NCBI GenBank assembly: GCA_951802425.1
Contig: OX637804.1
Span: 1,054,001-1,118,000, forward strand
Direction: 5' to 3'
DNA: 64,000 nucleotides
Source: Clavaria fumosa
Lineage: Eukaryota > Basidiomycota > Agaricomycetes > Agaricales > Clavariaceae
Shown here: one piece after another, positions 21,526-32,723 of the stretch
Position numbering within the stretch: the stretch's first letter is position 1
Layout: the number at the start of each line of letters is the position of its first letter
Program-made: the position numbers and the translations under genes
The notes under the pieces: model-generated
What the model saw: the letters and a program-made list of their open reading frames with translations, nothing else
Told to the model about the DNA's origin: nothing
Databases searched by the model: none

Positions 21526-22070
21526 GTCGTCCGTCTTAGAAATATCATGAAGAAAGAGCACCTGATGCTTTGGCTGTTTCGCCCGCACTCTGGAGAAAAC
21601 TAACCGCAGCCTTCGCTTGACATGATACGTAGGAATTATGAGGATTGCGGCGCCGATATGCATCCACCCCAAGAACTTGAAATCAATCCTGCTCAGGCGA
21701 AAGAAAATCTCTGGTACCTTGGCCATGAGATTTTGATGTCGCCGGCGACTAATGAAAAGAAATATTTGACCAAAGTATCACCATTGTGCGACATGGAGAC
21801 TTGATGCATGAAACATTGTTGTAGTGCAGGGCGAGAGCAAAGAGTCATCCCAGGCATGCATAAGACCCCTATTACGCGTTGGCCTTGTCACATGACGGGC
21901 CATTCCAAACCACGTGATCGCGCGATTCAACAACGTCTGTCTTCCGCTCCGATATTCGCCGAGGCCTTATGGTAGATAGGGCGTGGCGCATGGCCGTGGG
22001 ACTCATGAACCAACAAGAAGCTCGGGGCAACAGTTTCTCCACGTCGCGTGATCGTTGAATCGGATGTTGT
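21500..22070. repeat. Inverted-repeat arm (partner 16105-16640) and spacer
   Basis: 21500-21850 is related in reverse orientation to 16105-16640. The remainder to about 22070 holds nothing I recognise. Confidence 0.55.
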
Positions 22071-22072
22071 CC

Positions 22073-22470
22073 CTTCATCAATCAAATGACAGTGCGATTC
22101 TTGTCAATGAGGTACCAGGACCGGGGGTTTCCTTTCGCCTGAGTGGCTTTTCTATCTCCATTTGGTCTCGGGAGCTACGATTGGACTGGCTTTTGTCATG
22201 TAACTCGGGCCCATTCAATGCTCGCTGTTCAGTATTTCGGTTGCAGTGAGTCTTGTTACGAACACCAGTAGATGCGACCTGAACCTTGCTTTCAGCTTCG
22301 ACGTGGACGATATCAACACACCCAGTGGAAATGTTCAGGTTTTTATTCTGCACATCAGCGCTGCGACCCTGATTCATTCAAATTCGTGCATTTCATCAGT
22401 TTCGCGGCATTACAATAAAGTGTGCGAAGGAAATAGTTTGATCTAAAAGTGCGGTGAAGCCGTATAAAAG
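22073..22470 (+). promoter_or_regulatory. Conserved upstream block and TATA box of C2
   Basis: A block starting near ATCAATCAAATGAC and including GGTACCAGGACCGG and GTGGACGATATCAACACACC is shared with 24906-25310 (C3) and 28305-28700 (C4). It ends in GCCGTATAAAAGACGC (about 22458), a TATA box some 75 bp before the start codon. Such strong conservation upstream reflects recent duplication and perhaps shared regulation. Confidence 0.6.
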
Positions 22471-22536
22471 ACGCTCTCACCTTTACGACTTGTGACCCAC
22501 CGCCCCTCCCTGTTATCTGCTGTTCGCACTTGCAGC

Positions 22537-23796
22537 ATGTTGGCTTCATGGCGGTTTTTTCTGGCAATTTGTGTGGCCTCCTTGGTAGCCCTATGCATTG
22601 TCGCAACGCCCTTTGACTATAGCGTGAGTCTCATCCACGCATTCGACTACACAGTCTTAATGTTGTGTCGGGCTTTATCCAGATTATACTCGACACCGAC
22701 CTGTTGTTCGAGGGCCAAGTGGCGCTTGACATTGAGCAAGCGTCGCCGACTGGGGCTAAGCCACCGACTGTGCCCAAGCCACCGACTAGGCCCCCACCGC
22801 CCAAGCCACCGACTAAGCCCCCGCCCCCGCCTAAGCCAACCAAGACAACACCGACTAGGCCCCCACCAACCAGGCCCCCACCTCCGCCTCCGCCCCCTCC
22901 TCCGCCTTCGCCCCCTAAGCCAACCAAAACAACCCCACCAACCAGGCCCCCGCCCCCTAAGCCAGCGCCAACGACTAAGCCAGCACCAACGACTAAGCCG
23001 GCGCCAACGACTAAGCCGGCGCCAACGACTAAGCCAGCGCCAACTAAGCCAGCGCCAACGACTAAGCCGCCTAAGGTACGGACCCTGTGCTTTTTATCTA
23101 CTGTTCAAGGGATGACGTGGTTTGAAAGCCAACCGAAACTTGTGTTGTGAGAAAGGCTTTCCCCGAATATGTACCTCATGGGGCTGCAGGTGCTGCGCCA
23201 CTCAAACTCCCTGACGGTAAGTGTGTTTTGACTTATTACTTTCCGAGGGCACTGAACATTTGAACTTTATCTGTCTGTCCGCTAATGAAGGCGAAACCTG
23301 GATCAGCCTTGTCCGCGAACATATCAACACTGATCACGAGCACTGGGCACTCTTCTTCCATAGCCCCCCTACGGGCACAGGGACCGACACAGATCCTTTT
23401 GTTTCGACTGGAACACTTATGGACGCGGTTTATGACCCAGACAATCCCAAAGCTCCACTTGAAGTTGACCTCCGCGTGGACAAGAAACGGGGGTACCCCA
23501 ACATTCGCCGCGATGGCACCCGAGACACCATAGACTTTCTCGGAAAGGTCAAGACGGGCAAGTATGCGCAAGAGCTACTCGACCTGGCCATGGTCCAGGC
23601 GGCGCCCAAGAAGGGTCCGCTCGAACAAAATGGCGAGAATTGCGTTGACTTCGTGAAGAATGCGGTCGATGTCATTGCCCATAAAGACGCGAGCGCGGTG
23701 AACGCGGTGCTCTTCCACTCGATATATGACAAAAACTATGCTGATGTTAGAAAGAGGACGGATTGCAACTTTGCATGCATCTCTGGTGGGGATTAA
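22537..23796 (+). CDS. Secreted proline-rich protein with LRAT/NlpC-P60-like domain (family C, copy C2)
   Basis: Exons 22537-22623, 22683-23075, 23129-23216 and 23291-23796 give 357 residues. Signal peptide MLASWRFFLAICVASLVALC, IILDTDLLFEGQVALDIEQ, then a proline-rich linker with long PPPP runs and PAPTTK units, then the conserved C-terminal domain. Its key residues are His in EHWALFFHSPP and Cys in NGENCVDFVKNAVDV, and it ends CNFACISGGD. The stretch beginning MCFDLLLSEG is unspliced intron 3, not protein. C2 is nearly identical to C3 in the domain and differs mainly in linker length, as expected of a recent tandem copy. Confidence 0.77.
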
Positions 23797-24189
23797 AGCA
23801 CCAAATACGGACACGGGCGGATGAAACTGTTGGGATGTACAATATATTTCTCCATGCCTCTCGAAGATAATGTTAGTCCAGATTCTGATTTTGCCTTGAA
23901 TTTCTCAGTACTTTCTTGGAATGATTATTCATTTGCCATAAATAGCTATATTCTGGCCTCTTGTCTCTCAGCCGCACAGAAAAAGAGGAATGTCTTTGAT
24001 GGGTTATAAAGATGGAAGGGGGAACGTCGACCACAGCACATGGGGTCGAAAGCTAGCCATCGCGTATGGAACTGTGGTATTATGACAGCCCGGGGTGGCT
24101 CGAAGCAGTTCTAGACACAGATCCGAAATGCAATGGCTATCATAAACATGTAGCGGGGAGGAAGCGAGCATTTGGCTATAAAAATTCAA

Positions 24190-24870
24190 GTCTCCCACGA
24201 ACCGAGAGGTTCCAACGGCAATTTGTTCACCGCGTCCTTCGTTCGTCTGTGCCGCAACGCTCATCGTCGTCATCCTCGAACCACTCCAGCTCTCCTGCAT
24301 GCGATTGCTAATCCGGGAAGATGACCTTCTCACCTTTCTTAAGCACTTTGCCGCCGAGAGAAAAGAGCGTGGTTGCATGACATTTACTGCCGAACCTTCG
24401 GGGGTGCATGCAGCGCGAGCGGCTCCACCCCCGGTTCGTGAAGCGTGGGTGGCATACCTCCGACCACGAAGTCACCGTGGAATGGTACATCATGGCGACA
24501 CGAAGGCATTGCTGACTACGACTGATATGGGAATTCCGGGAACAAAGCCGAAAGTGATGCAAAATGCGGAAAGGCGGCCTCCTACTAGAAACTAATAAGT
24601 ATATCCTTACCCGAACATTCAGCTCGACTAACACAGTAAGTGGTTGCTTCAGTACTACCACTATCCAACTAGCATAGTCATGCCATACGCAACTGCAAAG
24701 GGATGTTCATCGCAGCTGTCATCGGGGACACGCATATGAGGATCTGAGCTCAATGTACGTCACGCGAACGGGCTCGGGGGTGCATTGCGATATCCATTCC
24801 GATTGGGTGCGCAGCCTACGTCCGCGTCTTTTGGTCTTGTCCGGGTCGTAGTGCATTTGCTTTCTGCGGG
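24190..24870 (-). pseudogene. B4, decayed NucA/NucB-family gene
   Basis: On the minus strand segments match B exons 2-4: HYDPDKTKRRGRR, CDEHPFAVAYG followed by a stop, the [11 protein letters not shown] segment, and TTLFSLGGKVLKKGEKV. Stops and frameshifts interrupt it, the CDEYP box is altered to CDEHP, and no signal-peptide exon is present. It is convergent with C2 and divergent from C3. Confidence 0.75.
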
Positions 24871-24905
24871 ACAAACTCTAGATTTTGGATTGACGACCCT
24901 TGCGG

Positions 24906-25320
24906 TGATCTTCAACTTTATCAATCAAATGACGATAACAGTATGCGATTCTTGTCAATGAGGTACCAGGACCGGGGGTTTTCTTTCGCCCGAGTGGATT
25001 CTCTATCTCCATTTGGTCTTGGGAACTACGATTGGACTGGCTTTTGTCATGTAACTCGGGCCCATTCAATGTTCGCTGTTCAGTATTTCTGTTGCATCAC
25101 AGTCAGTGAGTCTTGTTGCAAACACCAGTAGTTGCGACCTGAACCTTGCTTTCAGCTTCGGCGTGGACGATATCAACACACCCAGTGGAAATGTTCAGGT
25201 TTTTATTCTGCATGTCAGCGCTGCGACCCTGATTCATTCAAATTCGTACATTCATCATTTTCGCGGCATTAAAGTGCGCCGGGGAAATAAAGTGCGGTGA
25301 AGCCGTATAAAAAACGCTCT
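24906..25320 (+). promoter_or_regulatory. Conserved upstream block and TATA box of C3
   Basis: Near-copy of the C2 upstream block, including GGTACCAGGACCGG and GTGGACGATATCAACACACC and ending GCCGTATAAAAAACGC at about 25302. Confidence 0.6.
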
Positions 25321-25379
25321 CACCTTTACGACTTGTGACCCACCGCCCCTCCCTGTTATCTGCTGTTCGCACTTGCAGC

Positions 25380-26561
25380 ATGTTGGCTTCATGGCGGTTT
25401 TTTCTGGCAATTTGTGTGGCCTCCTTGGTAGCCCTATGCATTGTCGCAACGCCCTTTGACTATAGCGTGAGTCTCATCCACGCACTCGATTGCACAGTCT
25501 TGATGTTGTGTCGGGCTTTATCCAGATTATACTCGACACCGACTTGTTGTTCGAGGGCCAAGTGGCGCTTGACATTGAGCAAGCGTCGCCGACTGGGGCT
25601 AAGCCACCGACTGTGCCCAAGCCACCGACTAGGCCCCCACCGCCCAAGCCACCCACTAAGCCCCCGCCCCCGCCCCCGCCTAAGCCAACCAAGACAACCC
25701 CACCAAGCAGGCCCCCGCCCCCTAAGCCAGTGCCAACGACTAAGCCAGCGCCAACGACTAAGCCGGCGCCAACGACTAATCCGGCGCCAACGACTAAGCC
25801 AGCGCCAACTAAGCCAGCGCCAACGACTAAGCCGCCTAAGGTACGGACCCTGTGCTTTTTATCTACTGTTCAAGGGATGACGTGGTTTGAAAGCCAACCG
25901 AAACTTGTGTTGTGAGAAAGGCTTTCCCCGAATATGTACCTCATGGGGCTGCAGATGCTGCACCACTCAAACTCCCTGACGGTAAGTGTGTTTTGACTTA
26001 TTACTTTCCGAGGGCGCTGAACATTTGAACTTTATCTGTTTGTCCGCTAATGAAGGCGAAACCTGGATCAGCCTTGTCCGTGAACATATCAACTCTGATC
26101 ACGAGCACTGGGCGCTCTTCTTCCATAGCCCCCCTACGGGCACGGGGACCGACGCAGATCCTTTTGTTTCGACTGGCACACTTATGGACGCGGTTTATGA
26201 CCCAGACAATCCCAAAGCTCCATTTGAAGTTGACCTCCGCGTGGATAAGAAACGGAAGTACCCCAGCATTGGCCGCGATGGCACCCGAGACACCATAGAC
26301 ATTCTCGGAAAGGTCAAGACGGGCCAGTATGCCCAACAGCTACTCGACCTGGCCAAGGTCAAGGCGGCGCCCAAGAAGGGTCCGCTCGAACAAAATGGCG
26401 AGAATTGCGTTGACTTCGTGAAGAATGCGGTCGATGTCATTGCCGATGTGGACGCGAGCGCGGTGAACGCGGTGCTCTTCCACTCGATATATGACAAAAA
26501 CTATGCTGATGTCAGAAAGAGGACGGATTGCAACTTTGCATGCGTCTCCGGTGGGGATTAA
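25380..26561 (+). CDS. Secreted proline-rich protein with LRAT/NlpC-P60-like domain (family C, copy C3)
   Basis: Exons 25380-25466, 25526-25840, 25894-25981 and 26056-26561 give 331 residues. Signal peptide, linker start and domain are as in C2. The linker is 26 codons shorter, with PAPTTK units and one NPAPTTK variant. His (EHWALFFHSPP) and Cys (NGENCVDFVKNAVDV) are kept. The end reads CNFACVSGGD. The unit C3 plus inverted B5 repeats the unit C2 plus inverted B4, with a spacing of about 2.8 kb. Confidence 0.77.
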
Positions 26562-26929
26562 AGCACCAAATACAGACACGGGCAGATGAAACTGTTGGGA
26601 TGTACAATATATTTCTCCATGCCTCTCGAAGAAAATGTTAGTCCAGATTCTGATTTCGCCTTGAGTTTCTCAGTACTTTCTTGGAATGATTATTCATTTG
26701 CCATAAATGGCTATATTCTGGCCTTCTTGTCTCTCAGCCGCATAGAAAAAGAGGAGTGTCTTTGATGGGTTTTAAAGGTGGAAGGGGGAAACTCGACCAC
26801 AGCACATGGAGTCGAAAGCTAGCTATCGCGTATGGAACTGTGGTATTATGACACCCTGGGGTGGCTCGAAGCAGTTCTAGATATCATAAACATGTAACGG
26901 GGAGGAAGCGAGCATTTGGCTATAGAAAT

Positions 26930-27800
26930 TCAAGTTACAATCGTCTCCCACAAACCGAGAGGTTCCAACGGCAATTTGTTCACCGCGTCTATGCCGCAAC
27001 GCTCATCGTCGTCATCCTCGAACCACTCCAGCTCTCCTGCATGCGATTGCTAATCCGGGAAGACGACCTTCTCACCTTTCTTAAGCACTTTGCCGCAGAG
27101 AGAAAAGAGCGTGGTTGCATGACATTTACTGCCGAACCTTCGGGGGTGCATGCAGCGCGAGCGGCTCCACCCCCGGTTCGCGAAGCGTGGGTGGCATACC
27201 TCCGACCACGAAGTCACCGTGGAATGGTACATCATGGCGACACGAAGGCATTGCTGACTACGACTGATATGGGAATTCCGGGAACAAAGCCGAAAGTGAT
27301 GCAAAATGCAGAAAGGCGGCCTCCTACTGGAAACTAATAAGTATTTCCTTACCCGAACATTCAGCTCGACTAACACAGTAAGTGGTTGCTTCAGTACTAC
27401 CACTATCCAACTAGCATAGTCATGCCATACGCAATTGCAAAGGGATGTTCATCGCAGCTGTCATCGAGGACACGCATATGAGGATCTGAGCTCAACGTAC
27501 GTCACGCGAACGGGCTCGGGGGTACATTGCGATATCCATTCCGATTGGGTGCGCAGCCTACGTTCGCGTCTTTTGGTCTTGTCCGGGTCGTAGTGCATTT
27601 GCTTTCTGCGAGACAAATTCTAGATTTTGGATTGATGACCCTTTACCATGGTTATTGCACGTCTCAAAAGAAGAGTAATGGTGTTTCTGAATACGTCAGT
27701 ACTTACGGGCATCAGAAGGCAATCGAACATAACAGTCTGCAACGAGACCAGAATCCCGAAGGTAGCCAACGTAAGGACGGCGAGTAGGGGCCCGTAATAA
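26930..27800 (-). pseudogene. B5, decayed NucA/NucB-family gene with its signal-peptide exon
   Basis: The minus strand of about 26990-27620 repeats the B4 remnant almost base for base (TTLFSLCGKVLKKGEKV and upstream pieces). A first exon is also visible at about 27650-27790 (LLAVLTLATFGILVSLQ, then FDC). Several frame breaks remain. Divergent from C4 and convergent with C3. Confidence 0.72.
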
Positions 27801-27859
27801 ACAGTGGCAGCGGTGTGGCCTCCCAGCTCGTTCTCTTTTATAGATAGGCACCAGAGCAT

Positions 27860-28300
27860 GACGGACTTGTAATAACGTAAAAGCGAGGGGAGAGCAGCTG
27901 AGGACGGCGATGAGACGGTGTGGATGGCGAAGCGAGGGCGACGGCTGCGCTGTGAGAAAAAAAGGAAAAGAGTGTTCTTGCATTATGCCCAAACATGGAA
28001 ATAAGCTTATGTCCACAAATCCCCGCATAATGCACCACACCAGAGCCGAAGATGACAAGAGCAGAAACGGGGACGACAATGGCGATGGTGAAACCGCGAG
28101 CACTAACGACAACGACTTGGTCAACGACAACGCGACGATAATGATGATAACGGCTACGACAACGACTGGATGGCGGTTACGGAGGCGACGATGAGTGCAA
28201 TGGGAAGTAGCAGCATCGACATTGGTCGAGGTCCTATGGCCGGGATTGTGACGTCATGGCGGTGTGGGAACAACAAACCAGGGCAGTGATCTTCAACTTC
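27860..28300. other. Spacer with GAC/GAT-rich simple sequence
   Basis: About 28050-28195 is an imperfect AACGAC/GATGAC-type simple repeat. No gene is supported. Confidence 0.5.
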
Positions 28301-28304
28301 AACT

Positions 28305-28710
28305 TCATCAATCAAATGACGATAACAGTTTGCGATTCTCGTCGGTACCAGGACCGGAAGTTTTCTTTCGCCTGAGTAGATTCTCTATCTCCATTCGGTC
28401 TTGGGAACTACGATTGGACTGGCTGGCTTTTATCATGTAACTTGGGCCCATTCAACGTTCGCTGTTCACCATTTCTGTTGCATCACAGTCAGTCAATCTT
28501 GTTACAAAAACACTAGTAGCTCTGACCTGAAGCTTGCTTTCAGCTTCGGCGTGGACGACATCAACACACCACCCAGTGGAAATGTTCAGGTTTTTATCTC
28601 GCATGTCAGCGCTGCCACCCTGTTTCATTCAAGTCGTACATTCATCATTTTCGCGGCATTAAAGTGCGCCAGGGAAATAAAGTGCGGTGAAGCCGTATAA
28701 AAGACGCTCT
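28305..28710 (+). promoter_or_regulatory. Conserved upstream block and TATA box of C4
   Basis: Third copy of the C upstream block, with a 3-bp insertion in the GTGGACGACATCAACACACC part and GCCGTATAAAAGACGC at about 28693. Confidence 0.6.
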
Positions 28711-28769
28711 TTCCTTTACGATTTGTGACCCACCGCCCTTCTCTGTTATTTGCTACTCGCGCTTGCAGC

Positions 28770-30270
28770 ATGTTGGCTTCATGGCGGTTTTTTCTGGCAA
28801 TTTGTGTGGCCTCCTTGGTAGCCCTATGCATTGTCGCAACGCCCTTTGACTATAGCGTGAGTCTCATCCACGCACTCGATTACACAGTCTTCATGTTGTG
28901 TCGGGCTTTATCCAGATTATACTCGACACCGACTTGTTGTTCGAGGGTCAAGTGGCGTTTGACATTGAGCAAGTGTCGCCGACTGGGGCTAGGCCACCGA
29001 CTTTGCCCAAGCCACCGAAGATACCGACTAGGCCCAAGCCACCGACTTTGCCCAAGCCACCGACTAGGCCCCCAACCAGGCCTCCAACCAGGCCTCCGCC
29101 CCCGCCCCCGCCCCCTAAGCCAACCAAGCCAGCACCGACTAGGCCAGCGCCTCCGACTAAGCCGCCGACCAGCCCCCCGCCCCCTAAGCCAACCAAGACA
29201 ACACCGTCTAAGCCAGTGCCGCCAACGCCCACCAAGCCAACACCAACTAAGCCAGCGCCGCCAACACCCACCAAGACAACACCGACTAAGCCAGCGCCGT
29301 CAACACCCACCAAGACAACATCAACTAAGCCAGCACCGCCAACGCCCACCAAGACAACATCGACTAAGCCAGCGCCACCAACGCCCACCAAGACAACATC
29401 GACTAAGCCAGCGCCACCAACGCCCACCAAGACAACATCGACTAAGCCAGCACCGCCAACACCCACCAAGACAACATCGACTAAGCCAGCGCCGCCAACG
29501 CCCACCAAGACAACACCGACTGAGCCAGCGCCTCCAACGCCCACGACTAAGACACCTGAGGTACGGCCCTTGTGCTTTTGATTTACTGTTCAAGGAATGA
29601 CGTGGTTTGAAAGCCAACCGAAACTTGTGTTGTGAGAAAGGCTTTCCCTGAATATGTACCTCATGGGACTGCAGGCGCTGCACCACTGGAACTCAACCTC
29701 CCTGACGGTATGTGTGTCTTGACTTATTACTTTCCGAAGGCGTTGAACATATGAAATTCTTGTCTGTCCGCTAATGAAGGCGAAACCGGGATCAGCCTTG
29801 TCCGCCAACACATCGACAGTGAAGACGAGCACTGGGTGCTCTTCTTCCATAACCCCCTTACGGACACAGGGACCCAGTTGACTGGAACATTTTTGGAGGC
29901 GGTGTATAACCCGGGCGACCTCAAAGCTCCACTTGAAGTTCAGCTCCGCGAGGTTAAGGATCGCAAGTTTCCTCACGTTCGCACGAACGGCAGCCGAGAC
30001 ATCCTAGACAATCTCGGAAAGGTCCAGACTGGCCATGAGGCGAAAAAGCTAATCGACTTGGTCATACTCCTGGCGTCGCCCAAGAAAGGCCCGCTCGACG
30101 AGAATTGCGTTGACTTCGTGAGGGATGCGGTCGAGGTCATTGCCATGTTCGATGAAAACCTGGTGAACGCGGCGCTCTTCCGAACTATATATAAAGATAA
30201 CTATGAAGGTGTCAGAAACCGGACGAATTGCCACTTTGGATGCAGACCAAACACAGGCTCGGACGAATGA
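28770..30270 (+). CDS. Secreted proline-rich protein with LRAT/NlpC-P60-like domain (family C, copy C4)
   Basis: Exons 28770-28856, 28916-29560, 29614-29707 and 29780-30270 give 438 residues. The linker differs from C2/C3: eight or so 13-residue units of the type KPAPPTPTKTTST. The C-terminal domain is the most diverged: HWVLFFHNPL replaces HWALFFHSPP, the NGENCVDF motif becomes DENCVDFVRDAVEV, and the end reads CHFGCRPNTGSDE. The putative catalytic His and Cys are kept. Divergence of the domain with intact splice sites suggests an older, still functional copy. Confidence 0.75.
29215..29540 (+). repeat. 39-bp coding minisatellite in C4
   Basis: About eight tandem 39-bp units encoding KPAPPTPTKTTST with small variants. 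Frame is kept throughout. Confidence 0.9.
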
Positions 30271-30660
30271 AACTCGGGCGGGATGAAATTGTTGGGATGT
30301 ACAATACATTTCTCCATGCCTCTCGAGGACAATGTTAATCCAGATTCTGGTTTCGTTTTGGAATGACTATCCATTTGCCATAAATGGCTATATCCTTGTC
30401 TCAGACGCACAGAGAAGGAGTATAGGTGGAAAGGGGAAACTCGATCACGGCACATGGCGTCGGTCCAGGGTTGTCATCCTTGTCGGGCGGTGCACACACA
30501 TGTCCTGTGGTTCTCCTCATTGGTTCAAATCTCATCCACAACAAACGAACTTGGCCATGAGTTTTGCAGCATTTTTCCTGTGCGCTCGGGGGAAGCAGCT
30601 TGGATGAAACTCCAGCGTTCTCGCCTTTACGGCTTACATGCAGTCCTTCTTTGTTATCTG
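30271..30660. other. C4 3' flank and upstream remnant of C5
   Basis: The first part repeats the 3' flank seen after C2 and C3 (GGGATGTACAATA, CTCCATGCCTCTCGA). No separate gene is seen. Confidence 0.5.
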
Positions 30661-30674
30661 CCGTTCACACTTCC

Positions 30675-32080
30675 AGGATGCGCGGTTTTTGCTGGCAACC
30701 TGTGTGGCCTCCCTGTTGGCACTATGCATGTAAGGCTCATTCATGCTTATCCATACATGACCCCGACGTAGGGTCGTGCTTTACCTAGGTTTTCCCCGAC
30801 ATAGAATTGTTGTTCGACGGTCAAATAGCGCTAGACATCGCGCAAGTGCCGCCGACTAAGACTCAGCAACCGACCGCCTCCTGTTGTGACTTTCAGGTAA
30901 GTCTTATCAACTCTTTCGATCCACACATGACGCTGATGTGGTGTCTAGGTCGTACGGTCAAGTGGCGCTGGACGTTGAGCAAGTGCCGTTCACCGAGACA
31001 AAGCCACCGATTAGGCTCCCTCAACTACCTCCTAAGACCCCTAACCGCCGACTAGGCCTCCACCCCCGCCACCTATAGCCCCGCCTTTAAGCCAGCGCCG
31101 ACCAAGCCAGTGCCAACTAGCCCCAGTTCCGACCCAACGAATTTAGAAACTACAAAGCCAGTGCCAGTACCGACCAAGCCAGTCGACGGGTCCAATTCCG
31201 ATAAAGCCAGTACTGACGAACCTAGTACCGATGAAGCCAGTGCAGCACCGACGAACCCAGCACCAGTCCGGAACCGACGAACCTAGCTCCGACAGATCCA
31301 AATCAGACAAGTGCCGATAGATCTAGCACCGATAAATTCAGCACCAACAGATTCGGCACTGACAGATCCAGCACCGACAGATCCAACAATCCAACATCGA
31401 CAGATCCCGCACCGACGGATCCAGAACCAACTGGGATACCCAAGGTGTGGCCCGTGCCTTTGATCATCCATTCGAGGAATGACGCAATTTGAAAGCCTTG
31501 GTTAGTGAGAAAGAACGTCCCCGAATATAAACCTCTGGTAGCTACAGCCACCACCACACTCGAACTCTCGCTGCAGTATGTGTGTTTCTCGACTCGTCAA
31601 CCCCCAGAGGTGCTAAAGCGTTTTCTTTGTTTGTCCCTCGTTGACGAAAGCGAAACATGGATCAGCCTTGCCCGCGAACATGTCGACACTGACCACAAGC
31701 ATTGGGCACATAGCCCCGCACGGGCGCAGGGACCGACGCAGGTCCTTACGATTCAACTGGAACGCTTCTCGATGCAGTGTGTGACCCAGACAACCCCACA
31801 GCGCCGCTTGACGTCGTCCTCCGCTTGAACAAAAGATGATCATACCCCTACATTCGCACGGACGCACCCTAGACAATCTCGGAAAGGTCAGTACGGGCGA
31901 GTATGCGCAGCAGCAACAGCTACTCGACCTGGCCATGGTCCATGTGGCATCCAAGACGGGCCCGTTGAGCGAGACGGCGAGACTTTGTGAAGAATGCAGT
32001 CGATGTCATCGCCGAGTTCGATGCCAATGTACTCAGTATGTGGTTAGGACAAGAAAGGACGGATTGCAACGTGACCTGCT
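30675..32080 (+). pseudogene. C5, decayed family C gene
   Basis: Pieces follow in the right order: signal-peptide exon (GGTTTTTGCTGGCAACCTGT, at about 30688), the EGQVALDIEQ-like segment, a degraded linker with DRS/TDP repeats (31200-31430), the ETWISLAREH segment (about 31650), the DP-NP-APL region, and NAVDVIAEFDAN (about 32000). The putative catalytic Cys segment is destroyed by an indel (reads GAGACGGCGAGACTTTG). Multiple frame breaks. Confidence 0.75.
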
Positions 32081-32099
32081 AATCTGGTGGCTCACAGTA

Positions 32100-32640
32100 A
32101 ATAGGGGAATTGGTGATTTCTTCGTTCTACCCTTCATCTCGCGCCGTTTCAACGTCCTTTTGTACAAACATGCTTCCAGCAGACGCGCAGTATCTCACCG
32201 AGGAGTGACACGCCCTGTTTCTATTGCTTTGGTTACTTCAGAGAGATATCACCAGACGTTGGAGATTCGCGGGTTGCAGAGCTGTAAACGAAGAGGAGAG
32301 CAGGAAGTCCATGGTTTTCTTTCAATGCGTGCCCCCATTCTGACATGTTCCCTCAACGATCTAAATCTCAACCGCTGGTGAAGCCCTTCTGCTCAACGGT
32401 CAACGGCCACGAAGGCATCGGCGACTTTCTCTTCTTCAACAACTCTGGGAAGTTACAAAAGCAGTCGCCACCGGGTCCATAGACAAGTCCAGGATTAAGC
32501 AGCCCCTCAAGCCGCGCACGGCGCTCGACATCAAGTCCGAGACGCCTGTACGGTGTGGTGTACAGAACGAGGTAGAGCGCTGGCTGTACGCGCGCCTGTG
32601 CCTCGACGCAAGTGTGGTGGCAGCAGCTCCGCAAAGCAGC
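32100..32640. other. Unassigned interval with open frames on both strands
   Basis: About 32370-32640 is open on both strands. The plus-strand frame LWEVTKAVATGSIDKSRIKQ and the minus-strand frame RARLEGLLNPGLVYGPGG are both protein-like. I cannot tell which, if either, is coding; it may be a relic of an unrelated gene. Confidence 0.3.
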
Positions 32641-32650
32641 TGCCCGAACC

Positions 32651-32717
32651 TATGAGGGGCAATACTGGTCAATATTGGGTTGGGACAGGATAATATTGTC
32701 CAGTATTGCCCCTCATA
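32651..32717. mobile_element. 67-bp fold-back (MITE-like) insertion with 6-bp target duplication
   Basis: The ends are inverted repeats (TATGAGGGGCAATACTGG at the left, its complement at the right), with an AATATT inner part and a short loop. CGAACC occurs directly on both sides (32645-32650 and 32718-32723), as a target-site duplication would. Confidence 0.75.
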
Positions 32718-32723
32718 CGAACC

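Noticed and set aside
23221..23290. MCFDLLLSEGTEHLNF leader as the N-terminus of a separate C-domain protein
   Set aside because: It is unspliced intron 3 of family C (GTAAGT ... AATGAAG). The spliced product reads from exon 3 into GETWISLVREH.
25106..25300. Open frame (SFGVDDINTPSGNVQVF) upstream of C3 as an extra exon
   Set aside because: It lies upstream of the TATA box, lacks splice links to the C start, and equals a conserved promoter block in C2 and C4.
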